The position numbers and the translations under genes were made by a program. The notes beneath the pieces are model-generated. The model ran no database searches. It worked only from the letters and a program-made list of their open reading frames with translations, and was not told where the DNA came from. A stretch of DNA of 8,259 nt from Dehalococcoidia bacterium (GTDB lineage: Bacteria; Chloroflexota; Dehalococcoidia; Dehalococcoidales; W693): the NCBI GenBank assembly GCA_030627335.1, contig DAOUSH010000014.1:1-8259 (forward strand), given 5' to 3'. Position 1 is the first letter of the stretch. Every line of letters starts with the position of its first letter. This document shows, in pieces, positions 1 through 5,857 of this stretch.

Positions 1-563
1 CAGTCGTTTATGGCGATACGGGATTCTCCAGGTTCGTTTATGAAATCTAGCACTCTAAGTCCGGCATCGTAGTTTTCCGCCAGTATATCCAGAAACCCGG
101 ACAGGAAATCGTAATCCTTCTGCCCCCAGATGGCATTAACGATGTTTAAGCGGAAGCCTTCACCATCCTTACCCTCGGCGCCTTCACCACGGCTGACAAG
201 CTCCAGAGCCAGCTTGTTAAAAGCGGCGTGCAGGTCTTCGTCTTCCAGAATAAAGTGAAGAACATCCGCCATTTGCTGCTCTGTTTCGCCATCGGCACCG
301 GCGTAGGTCATAGCCAGCGCCAGCGATAAACTGTATGGCGAGTAGAACAGGTTGCCGTCATTTTCCTGGTTGAGCTGCTGGTACAGGTCAAGGGCAAACT
401 CAATGTTGCCGTCGACCAGGGTTTCCAGGTCGGTTGCGCTTACGTCCGGGGAAGTATCATAAGGCTTGTCAGACTTAAGCTCCTCGCCGGATACAGATTG
501 GGCACAGGATACTGAGCTTAGCAATACGACCACCATCATCAGCGATAGAATTAGTTTCTTCAT
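1..563 (-). CDS. Serpin-family protease inhibitor, predicted lipoprotein (C-terminal half outside window)
   Basis: Serpins trap serine or cysteine proteases by a suicide conformational change; this one is probably outside the membrane. The 187 visible residues begin with MKK and a hydrophobic stretch ending SVSC, so Cys20 is a likely lipidated cysteine. Serpin signatures follow. Residues 71-99 read N-L-F-Y-S-P-Y-S-L then A-L-A-M, G-A-D-G-E-T and Q-Q-M, the conserved helix B region. Residues 140-175 carry the N-A-I-W strand, the F-L-x-x-L-x-E-N-Y-D-A segment and the V-L-D-F motif. The part ending I-N-D at the window edge corresponds to the usual 'IN-W' region. The start at 563 has a GGAGGTG ribosome site 6 nt upstream. 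The reactive-centre loop lies outside the window, so inhibitory ability and target protease cannot be judged. No convincing promoter was found in the 130 bp upstream. Family assignment is firm; lipidation is an inference. Confidence 0.9.
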   Translation of the reverse strand, partial: MKKLILSLMMVVVLLSSVSCAQSVSGEELKSDKPYDTSPDVSATDLETLVDGNIEFALDLYQQLNQENDGNLFYSPYSLSLALAMTYAGADGETEQQMADVLHFILEDEDLHAAFNKLALELVSRGEGAEGKDGEGFRLNIVNAIWGQKDYDFLSGFLDILAENYDAGLRVLDFINEPGESRIAIND

Positions 564-664
564 ACAGACACCTCCACTTGTTAGACCTATAAGCTCACTA
601 TTAATAACGATAAAACCTGGGTTTGGTTAGGGGCTTATAATTCTAATTCGTCATGTTGAACGGT

Positions 665-693
665 TTGAGGGTGATGGTGGCGTGTGCTATTAT
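665..693 (+). promoter_or_regulatory. Probable promoter of ybeY (extended -10)
   Basis: TTGAGG at 665-670 and TATTAT at 688-693 are separated by 17 bp, and TG at 685-686 makes an extended -10 (TGC-TATTAT). Transcription would start near 700, giving almost no leader before the GTG at 702. This argues for a leaderless message and against the starts at 684 and 696. Predicted by eye only. Confidence 0.5.
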
Positions 694-695
694 GG

Positions 696-1178
696 ATGAC
701 TGTGGAAATCAATGTTCTGTTTGATGAGGGGCTTGATGGTTGCCTTGATACCGGGTGGCTGGAAGGTATAGCCAGGGCGGCGCTGGCTGCTCAGGGTATC
801 GGGGACGATGTCGAGATGGGGCTGGTGATTGCCAGCCAGGAAAGGGTGCAGGAGCTGAACAGGGCTTACCGGGGGCAGGATAAGCCTACCGATGTTCTCG
901 CCTTTGCTCTGCTTCCCGAAACTGATACAGAGCCGGGTTTATCGTTCACCGCCCCGCCCGATGGAGTAAAGCACCTGGGCGAGGTGATTATCAACTATCC
1001 ACAGGCTGTCCGGCAGGCGGAGGAACGACAGCATTCACTAAAGAGGGAGGTGGCTATCCTCGTCATCCACGGAGTGCTTCACCTGCTGGGCTATGACCAT
1101 ATCGAAGATGATGAAGCAGCCGTAATGTCGGTTAAAGAGGCGGAAATACTGAAGACGGTTGAGGCAGATCTACAATGA
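696..1178 (+). CDS. ybeY: YbeY, endoribonuclease for 16S rRNA 3'-end maturation
   Basis: YbeY is a zinc-dependent single-strand endoribonuclease acting in 16S rRNA 3' processing and 70S quality control in the cytoplasm. From the ATG at 696 the product is 160 residues, normal for the family. The hallmark H-x3-H-x5-H zinc site is His125-GVL-His129-LLGYD-His135. The upstream motif Y-R-G-Q-D-K-P-T-D-V-L-A-F (about residues 58-70) and H-L-G-E-V-I-I (93-99) also match. Start choice is uncertain: an in-frame GTG at 684, ATG at 696 and GTG at 702 (V-E-I-N-V) all exist and none has a clear ribosome site. If the promoter at 665-693 is used, only the GTG at 702 is transcribed in full and the message is leaderless. 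The stop overlaps the next gene's start as ATGA, so the two are probably co-translated. Confidence 0.95.
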   Translation: MTVEINVLFDEGLDGCLDTGWLEGIARAALAAQGIGDDVEMGLVIASQERVQELNRAYRGQDKPTDVLAFALLPETDTEPGLSFTAPPDGVKHLGEVIINYPQAVRQAEERQHSLKREVAILVIHGVLHLLGYDHIEDDEAAVMSVKEAEILKTVEADLQ

Positions 1179-1747
1179 AGGTACTGGGGATTGCCGGCAG
1201 TCCGCGGCGGGATGGCAATACCAACCGGTTGCTGGCTGAGGTGCTGAAAGGCGCCGCCAGCAGGGGGGCTGAGGTCGAGACCATTGTCCTTAATGATCTG
1301 AAGATTGCTCCCTGCCAGCACTGTAATGCCTGCCGTGAGGCGGGTGAATGTAAATACGACGACGATATGCAGATGGTCTACCGGGAGCTGGCTGATGCCG
1401 ACCGGATTGTACTGGCTTCGCCGATACACTTTATGGGGGTAACCGCCCAGGCCAAGACGATGATAGACCGCTGTCAGGCGCTATGGGTTCGGAAATATAA
1501 GCTGGATCTGCCTCCCCTCGGCGACCGCCGCCGGCGGAAGGGGCTGTTCGTTTCCGTCGGCGGTCTCAATAAAGCCAACCTGTTTCAGCCGGCGCTGGCT
1601 ACGGTAAAGGCGTTCTTCGCCACCCTGGATATAAGCTATGCCGGTGGGCTGGTCTTCCCCGGGGTAGACGATAAGGGTGATATAGCCCGGCACGGCAATG
1701 CCCTGGAGCAAGCCTATCTTGCCGGACAGAAGCTGGTAGAGGACTAG
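1175..1747 (+). CDS. Iron-sulfur flavoprotein / NADPH-dependent FMN reductase family
   Basis: This is a flavodoxin-fold protein of 190 residues. The N-terminus is K-V-L-G-I-A-G-S-P-R-R-D-G-N-T-N, the FMN phosphate-binding loop of the family (residues 2-17). A compact cysteine cluster follows at Cys47, Cys50, Cys53 and Cys59 (C-x2-C-x2-C-x5-C), the pattern that binds a 4Fe-4S cluster in archaeal iron-sulfur flavoproteins (Isf). A-S-P-I-H-F-M-G (81-88) is the second flavin loop. The likely role is cytoplasmic electron transfer or reduction of an unknown substrate in an anaerobe; donor and acceptor cannot be told from sequence. The ATG overlaps the ybeY stop by 4 bp (ATGA), which implies translational coupling. 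Its own ribosome site is weak. The TAG stop shares the palindrome CTAG with the stop of the convergent gene. Databases may label it simply flavodoxin family protein. Confidence 0.88.
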   Translation: MKVLGIAGSPRRDGNTNRLLAEVLKGAASRGAEVETIVLNDLKIAPCQHCNACREAGECKYDDDMQMVYRELADADRIVLASPIHFMGVTAQAKTMIDRCQALWVRKYKLDLPPLGDRRRRKGLFVSVGGLNKANLFQPALATVKAFFATLDISYAGGLVFPGVDDKGDIARHGNALEQAYLAGQKLVED

Positions 1748-3330
1748 GCCGCCGCTTTGCTGCTACGGGTGAAAAAGGCGATAAATGCCAGCAGGAGTGC
1801 CCATAGCGGGACGATGACTAACACTATTATCCCCGAGATATAGACACCGGGCGGCGCAGCAATATGGAACATTACCAGGACTTCGTAGAGATTATAGCCG
1901 TACAGGGCGTTCACTACCAGATAAGAGGCTATGGAGAATAGAATCAACAGAACCAGGGGGGCGATATAGAGCATCAACTGCCAGACGAGTATTATATGGC
2001 CGGCAAACGGGGAGCCGATGAAGTGCCGCTCTCCAGCCCGGAACTGCCGCCATATCCGCCAGACATAAAATACCAGTGACAGCACCAGTAGGTAGATAAA
2101 TACCAGGGCTATCGTAGCTATAGTATCAATCGTCTTCCAGTGTGCCCACCAGGGTACCGACATCGACTCCAGTTCCAGCCCCAGCAGCAGATTGGCTATG
2201 CCCGGAGCAATGCTGTGGCCAATGGTGCTTGCCTGGCTGTTCACCAGCACCGCTATCCCCATCTGATAGTCCGGAAGCAGAATCATATCCGTGGTGAAGT
2301 TCGGGGTATCACCGCCATGCCAGATAAGCGAAACATCATCACTGCCGCAGCTGATGAACCAGCCCATACCATAGCCCGTCTCCTTGCCGTTTTCCTCGAA
2401 CTGTGTCGCCGCGGTATGGCACTCCTCAATGTCAGCCGCCGGGATGATTTGCCCCTCGGCGGTAAAGCCATAGTTGAGGTGGGCTATAAGCCACTTGCCC
2501 ATATCCTCGGCGCTGGACATTATCCAGCCGGCTGGCAGAGCGCTACGGTAGATAGTTATATTACGGGAAATAACCCGCCCGTACATCGGCTGGTGCCCGT
2601 CCGCCCGGTCCAGCTTGGCGGCTTTATCGGGGTACAGGGTGGTGTTCTCCAGGCCCAGTGGAATGAATATTTTCTGCTCCATATATTCTTCGAAGGTAAT
2701 CCCGGTTACCCGCTCGATAAGTGCTCCCAGGAGACAGTAGTTTATATCCGCATACTCAAATGACGAGCCCGGTGGGCGGTTGAGCCGGAGGTGGTTTATG
2801 GCGGCTACCACCGCCTTAAATTCGTCTTCCCCATGCTGGAATATCAGGGGGGCGGAGAGATTGCCCGGCAGTCCGCTTGTCTGGTTTAGCAACTGGCGCA
2901 CCGTTATATCCGCTGCCTGCGGGTCGTTTAGCTGGAAATCAGGCAGGTACTGCTGGACTGGGGCATCCAGGTCAATCAAGCCTTCGTCCCGGAGCAGAAG
3001 CACGCCCAGGGCGGTAAACGATTTGCTGATTGATGCCAGGTCGAAGATGGTCTGGGGCGTTACCGGCGAAGGGTCGCTGAGGCTGGTAACGCCGAAGCCT
3101 TTAAGGTATGTAATCTCCTCTCCCTGAACGATGACCACCACTACTCCGGGGATGTCCTCGTCAATCATTTGCTGGATGATATAGTCATCGACCTCCGGGT
3201 AAGCGGTGGCTGTTTCCGGGGATGAAGTGCTTGGTATTTCTGCCCCGGCAGTCTGGTTGCATCCGGTAAATGCCAGGCTGGAGAGGCATACCATAGTTAG
3301 CAGGATAAAGCTGATTTTACTTCTAGCCAT
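1744..3330 (-). CDS. Serine beta-lactamase-like hydrolase with C-terminal membrane domain, predicted lipoprotein
   Basis: This is a class C beta-lactamase/penicillin-binding-protein-fold hydrolase. Numbering is from the upstream GTG at 3339 (531 aa). The nucleophile motif S-I-S-K is at 103-106, the second motif Y-A-D at 196-198 in the context E-Y-A-D-I-N-Y-C-L-L-G, and the third motif H-G-G at 341-343 in place of K-T-G. A signal segment ends L-A-F-T-G-C, so Cys27 is a likely lipidation site. After the catalytic domain (to about 390) come three or four hydrophobic segments, roughly 403-427, 446-475 and 498-523, so the C-terminus is membrane embedded. Such proteins include D-aminopeptidases, esterases and cell-wall enzymes; the substrate is unknown and antibiotic hydrolysis should not be assumed. 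I prefer the ATG at 3330 (528 aa) because AGGTGA lies 5 nt upstream, though the GTG at 3339 with AGAAGG 9 nt upstream is also possible. It follows pyrD by under 40 bp and is probably cotranscribed with it. Confidence 0.85.
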   Translation of the reverse strand: MARSKISFILLTMVCLSSLAFTGCNQTAGAEIPSTSSPETATAYPEVDDYIIQQMIDEDIPGVVVVIVQGEEITYLKGFGVTSLSDPSPVTPQTIFDLASISKSFTALGVLLLRDEGLIDLDAPVQQYLPDFQLNDPQAADITVRQLLNQTSGLPGNLSAPLIFQHGEDEFKAVVAAINHLRLNRPPGSSFEYADINYCLLGALIERVTGITFEEYMEQKIFIPLGLENTTLYPDKAAKLDRADGHQPMYGRVISRNITIYRSALPAGWIMSSAEDMGKWLIAHLNYGFTAEGQIIPAADIEECHTAATQFEENGKETGYGMGWFISCGSDDVSLIWHGGDTPNFTTDMILLPDYQMGIAVLVNSQASTIGHSIAPGIANLLLGLELESMSVPWWAHWKTIDTIATIALVFIYLLVLSLVFYVWRIWRQFRAGERHFIGSPFAGHIILVWQLMLYIAPLVLLILFSIASYLVVNALYGYNLYEVLVMFHIAAPPGVYISGIIVLVIVPLWALLLAFIAFFTRSSKAAA

Positions 3331-3366
3331 TCTATTCACCTGTAACAGCCTTCTCTTAAGTACAGG

Positions 3367-4290
3367 CTAATTTCGTGCCGCTCCGACAAGATTGGCTATA
3401 TTTTTTATTCCCTCTTCCAGCATAAATTTCTCTATACCTTCAATGACGTCAATAGGAGCGCGTGGGTTGACTAAACTGGCGGTACCTACCTGTATGGCGC
3501 TGGCGCCAGCCATAATGAACTCAATGGCATCTGCGGCTGTGGCAATACCGCCGCAGCCGACAAGAGGTAAGTCCACGGCACCGGCTACTTCATACACTAT
3601 AGCCAGTGCTACCGGTTTGATGGCTGGGCCGGATAACCCACCGGTTATGTTGCCCAGTAACGGTTTCCGTTTGTCTATATCTATAGCCATCCCCTTCAGC
3701 GTATTTATCAGTGATATGGCGTCGGCACCGGCTTCGGCGACGGCTACGGCTATTCCGGCTATATCGCTGACATCGGGCGCCAGCTTGACCAGTACCGGGA
3801 GAGAGGTTGCCTTACGCACGGCGGCGGTTACCTTAGCCGCCGATTTAGCACTGGCACCGAACTCAGCGCCGCCGGCTTTTATGTTGGGACAACTGATATT
3901 TACCTCGAGGGCGCTGACGCCGGCCACCCCATCCAGAAGCCCGGCTAGTTTTGCATAATCGTCAATAGTCTCGCCGGCGATATTGACGATGACCGGTACC
4001 TGCCATTTCGCCCAGACGGGCGCCTTTTCCCTGATTAGTGCGGCGACGCCGATATTCTGCAGCCCGATGGAATTGAGTATGCCGCCGGCCGTCTCGATAA
4101 GCCTGGGCTGGGGATTGCCGTCCCAGGGCTCCAGTGTCGTTCCTTTGCAGACAATAGCCCCCAGCCTCTGGATATCAAACAGGTGGTTGTTCTCGGTACC
4201 GTAGCCAAAGGTGCCGGAAGCGGTCATTACCGGGTTTGCCAGGAGCAAGCCGCGCTCGTTTTTGGGCGCCAGCTGGACAGAAAGGTTCAC
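3367..4290 (-). CDS. pyrD: Dihydroorotate dehydrogenase, class 1B type
   Basis: It oxidises dihydroorotate to orotate, the fourth step of UMP synthesis, in the cytoplasm with FMN. The 307 residues match the usual class 1B length. Visible motifs are N-P-V-M-T-A-S-G-T-F-G (19-29), K-G-T-T (49-52), N-S-I-G-L-Q-N (73-79), N-I-S-C-P-N (131-136, with Cys134 as the catalytic base typical of class 1), V-K-L-A-P-D (168-173), G-G-L-S-G-P-A-I-K-P (217-226) and G-C-G-G-I (245-249). Cysteine rather than serine as base separates it from the membrane class 2 enzymes. Class 1B enzymes pair with the iron-sulfur/FAD subunit PyrK to use NAD; no pyrK is in this window, so the electron acceptor is open. The GTG start at 4290 has a GGGGGG ribosome site 6 nt upstream. 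It has its own promoter at 4326-4354. Confidence 0.95.
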   Translation of the reverse strand: MNLSVQLAPKNERGLLLANPVMTASGTFGYGTENNHLFDIQRLGAIVCKGTTLEPWDGNPQPRLIETAGGILNSIGLQNIGVAALIREKAPVWAKWQVPVIVNIAGETIDDYAKLAGLLDGVAGVSALEVNISCPNIKAGGAEFGASAKSAAKVTAAVRKATSLPVLVKLAPDVSDIAGIAVAVAEAGADAISLINTLKGMAIDIDKRKPLLGNITGGLSGPAIKPVALAIVYEVAGAVDLPLVGCGGIATAADAIEFIMAGASAIQVGTASLVNPRAPIDVIEGIEKFMLEEGIKNIANLVGAARN

Positions 4291-4325
4291 CGGTATCCCC
4301 CCTTGCCATAAGAATTGCCTGATTG

Positions 4326-4354
4326 ATTATAGGCTATATATGATGGGGTGACAA
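4326..4354 (-). promoter_or_regulatory. Probable pyrD promoter
   Basis: On the minus strand TTGTCA (4354-4349) and a perfect TATAAT (4331-4326) are separated by 17 bp, close to the sigma-70 consensus. The start would fall near 4319, about 28 nt before the pyrD GTG, leaving room for its ribosome site. The -35 and spacer lie inside the last codons of the upstream membrane-protein gene, so pyrD can be expressed independently of fur. Confidence 0.65.
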
Positions 4355-4957
4355 CCTCTTCTTGGTGAACAGCAAGGGGAAGGCGATATCGCTGGTACAG
4401 CAGGGAACCCAGACGGCGAGGAACAGGAAGGCAAAGACGCCGAGCAGGGTTAAGAAGCTTATTGTCGTGCCCATTGCCATAACATTATGAACCAGCGATG
4501 CCCAGGTGCTTATAAAGACATGCCCGAAGTGCGGGAATTTGGTTGCCGGCTTGAAGTAACCGATGGCGATACCGAGCAGTGCCGCCGGGTTGACTATGTA
4601 CCACTCTTCAATGAAGCCGACGTGAACTTCCCGGTTGGGTAGCCCGAGCAGTGTTTCTCCCAGGTAGGGGATTAGCGAATCACTCAGTGTGGCGATGCCG
4701 ATTGAGCCGATGTAGCCGACCAGTATTATAGCCCATATCTTGCCGTTGCCATATTTTTTATAGAGTGCCGTGGTTACAATGGCGCTTAAGACGACGTGTG
4801 TCGGGTGCAGGACTTCAAACAGGGGTTCCGAAATCCGGATGAAACCGGCTAGTGAATCGGAGAGGAGTATTATCACCACGGCAATAATCCCGATTGCGGC
4901 TCCGAGAGCGGTAAACGGGATATGAGACCTCAGTTCATCGATTAGAATTTTCAACAT
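4334..4957 (-). CDS. Unrecognised polytopic membrane protein next to fur
   Basis: I do not recognise this 207-residue protein. It has about six hydrophobic segments, near residues 14-33, 53-66, 74-92, 123-135, 145-163 and 165-184, so it sits in the cytoplasmic membrane. Potential metal ligands lie in or beside these segments: H51-P-T-H54 at the start of segment two, P-H143-F-G-H146 and H157 around segment five, and P-C-C-T-S-D at 185-190 near the end of segment six. The tail ends S-P-H-H-I. It lies 49 bp downstream of fur on the same strand with no clear terminator or promoter between, so cotranscription with fur is likely. That suggests, without proving, a role in metal uptake or export. The ATG at 4957 has only a weak or distant ribosome site (AGAGAGG, 14 nt away). 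Its last codons contain the pyrD promoter. Confidence 0.75.
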   Translation of the reverse strand: MLKILIDELRSHIPFTALGAAIGIIAVVIILLSDSLAGFIRISEPLFEVLHPTHVVLSAIVTTALYKKYGNGKIWAIILVGYIGSIGIATLSDSLIPYLGETLLGLPNREVHVGFIEEWYIVNPAALLGIAIGYFKPATKFPHFGHVFISTWASLVHNVMAMGTTISFLTLLGVFAFLFLAVWVPCCTSDIAFPLLFTKKRLSPHHI

Positions 4958-5006
4958 TTCTTCTATAAATACCTCTCTGAATGCATAGAATGTTGGATGA
5001 TGAACT

Positions 5007-5441
5007 CTACATCAGGTCTTTTCGGCAGTTCTGGCAGTAGCCGGTGAATTCAAGCAGGTGGTCTTTTATGGTGAAGCCGGTCTCTTCGGCCAGATTGCCC
5101 TCTAATTCAGCCATACTGCGGCAGAAAAAATCGATAACCTTGCCGCAGCCGGAGCAAATCAGGTGATGGTGGGGCTCCGGGGTGCCGATAGTGCAGGCAT
5201 GGCAGTCGCCGCCGGTGTGCAGCTTGCAGAGAAACCCCAGATTGTCCAGTAGCCCAAGGGTGCGGTAGACGGTTACCAGGCCGATGTCCGGATAGTCCTG
5301 GTGCAGTTTATTGTATAAAGCCGCCGGGGTGAGGCGATCCTCGCTTGAGACAACTGCCTTGATAATAGAGCGCCGCTGGCGGGTGAGTTTGTAGCCGTAC
5401 CGCCTTAAGGTAGCCTTTACCCTTGCTTCAGTTATCTTCAT
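5007..5441 (-). CDS. fur: Fur-family metal-dependent transcriptional repressor
   Basis: This is a winged-helix DNA-binding metalloregulator of 144 residues, normal for the family. The N-terminal domain contains Y-K-L-T-R-Q-R (17-23) and the recognition-helix region L-V-T-V-Y-R-T-L (55-62). The C-terminal domain has H-H-H-L-I-C-S-G-C-G-K (91-101), with Cys96/Cys99 and Cys136/Cys139 forming the structural zinc site, and His91-93 near the regulatory site. An extra C80-H-A-C83 cluster is present. Sequence alone does not separate Fur from Zur or PerR. The operator upstream (7-1-7 type, matching 12 of 14 Fur-box positions) is compatible with Fur and implies autoregulation. The ATG at 5441 has no recognisable ribosome site. 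The downstream membrane protein is likely in the same transcript. Confidence 0.92.
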   Translation of the reverse strand: MKITEARVKATLRRYGYKLTRQRRSIIKAVVSSEDRLTPAALYNKLHQDYPDIGLVTVYRTLGLLDNLGFLCKLHTGGDCHACTIGTPEPHHHLICSGCGKVIDFFCRSMAELEGNLAEETGFTIKDHLLEFTGYCQNCRKDLM

Positions 5442-5446
5442 TAGCT

Positions 5447-5475
5447 ATGTAATTGAAAAAGATTATCAATTACAT
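5447..5475. promoter_or_regulatory. Fur-box-like operator at the fur start site
   Basis: A perfect inverted repeat has 10-bp arms ATGTAATTGA (5447-5456) and TCAATTACAT (5466-5475) around a 9-bp centre. Nested in it, TGAAAAA-G-ATTATCA (5454-5468) fits the 7-1-7 Fur box TGATAAT-n-ATTATCA at 12 of 14 positions. It touches the -10 box of the fur promoter and covers the predicted start site, the position expected for a repressor site. Confidence 0.72.
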
Positions 5476-5502
5476 ACTAACAGAACCCCAAATTGTTGTC
5501 AA
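5474..5502 (-). promoter_or_regulatory. fur promoter
   Basis: On the minus strand TTGACA (5502-5497) is followed after 17 bp by TAGTAT (5479-5474), preceded by TG to give an extended -10 (TGT-TAGTAT). The start would be near 5467, within the operator, leaving a leader of about 26 nt without a ribosome site. Confidence 0.7.
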
Positions 5503-5505
5503 TAG

Positions 5506-5517
5506 CCTTATATAAGG
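5506..5517. repeat. 12-bp perfect palindrome upstream of the fur -35
   Basis: CCTTATATAAGG is fully self-complementary and lies 3 bp upstream of the fur -35 hexamer, between the two divergent promoters. It could be a site for a dimeric regulator. No protein is assigned. Confidence 0.4.
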
Positions 5518-5588
5518 GGTTAATCGACAAGGGAGAACTATTAAGTGGAGATAGATAAACTAAATATTTTACCCCCAGGTATTGATTA

Positions 5589-5618
5589 TTGACAACAAAT
5601 GGGATAAACTGATGGTAT
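5589..5618 (+). promoter_or_regulatory. Probable promoter for the leader and TraR/DksA-lspA-rluD operon
   Basis: A perfect TTGACA (5589-5594) lies in the 12-mer TATTGACAACAA, which also carries the fur -35 in the opposite orientation (5493-5504). The -10 is weaker: TGGTAT at 5613-5618 with an 18-bp spacer, or TATGAA at 5616-5621 preceded by TGG but with a 21-bp spacer. Transcription would start near 5625 and give a leader of about 240 nt. Confidence 0.45.
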
Positions 5619-5623
5619 GAATA

Positions 5624-5755
5624 GCCTGAATACCTCGTGCCTAAGTTGGGCAGCCAAGCTGGGGTGTATCTATCCTTGGCTAATGACCACTTGCAGGGGC
5701 GGTCAGCCAGCAGACTTTGTCAGGCATCGGTGCCGTGCTGACTTGCCGGGCTTTT
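5624..5755 (+). ncRNA. Candidate structured leader RNA, class unknown
   Basis: Several exact complementary segments are visible. They are GCCTGA 5624-5629 with TCAGGC 5720-5725; GCCTA 5639-5643 with TGGGC 5647-5651 (one G-U); AGCCAAG 5652-5658 with CTTGGCT 5675-5681; TGACC 5684-5688 with GGTCA 5701-5705; and GGCA 5723-5726 with TGCC 5731-5734 around a TCGG loop. A competing 10-bp stem pairs 5698-5707 with 5737-5747 (one G-U, one bulged T), followed by GGGCTTTT. The last stem excludes the TGACC/GGTCA hairpin, and pairing of GCCTGA with TCAGGC excludes the GGCA/TGCC hairpin, as in an attenuator. It matches no riboswitch, T-box, SRP RNA or tmRNA motif that I know. Pairings were found by eye, without energies or alignment. 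Confidence 0.35.
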
Positions 5756-5822
5756 CACTGCTCTCTTGAGTAATCACTGACATAGAGACTTTCTTTCAGC
5801 TTTTCAAACTAGAGTACAGAGA

Positions 5823-5857
5823 TAGCTTATTAATATGATGAGCTAGCAGGGGAGGAG
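5823..5857 (+). promoter_or_regulatory. Hairpin plus strong ribosome site before the TraR/DksA gene
   Basis: TAGCTTAT (5823-5830) pairs with ATGAGCTA (5838-5845) with one G-U and a 7-nt loop. GGGGAGGAG follows immediately (5849-5857), placing GGAGG 8 nt from the GTG at 5864. The strong site fixes the start; the hairpin would leave it exposed. Confidence 0.5.

Noticed and set aside
564..664. A promoter for the serpin gene around TATAAG (minus strand)
   Set aside because: No hexamer at a suitable distance resembles a -35 and no extended -10 is present, so the match is no better than expected in AT-rich DNA.
2140..2763. A 207-codon open frame on the plus strand
   Set aside because: It lies wholly antisense to the serine hydrolase gene, which has clear family motifs; its translation shows no recognisable domain.
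1744..3339. An antibiotic-resistance beta-lactamase
   Set aside because: H-G-G replaces K-T-G and the protein has a C-terminal membrane domain, typical of other serine hydrolases; resistance cannot be inferred.
3392..3958. A 188-codon open frame on the plus strand
   Set aside because: It is antisense to pyrD, and its low-complexity Ala/Ser/Pro composition reflects the GC pattern of the opposite strand.
5698..5755. A true intrinsic terminator ending an independent small RNA
   Set aside because: The stem is interrupted by a large loop, four bases separate it from the T run, and the run is only TTTT. I kept it as part of a candidate leader rather than calling a terminator.
5624..5755. tRNA, SRP RNA, tmRNA, T-box, TPP or cobalamin riboswitch
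   Set aside because: None of the diagnostic conserved boxes (for example the T-loop GTTCGA, the SRP GGAAG loop, the THI-box CTGAGA) is present.
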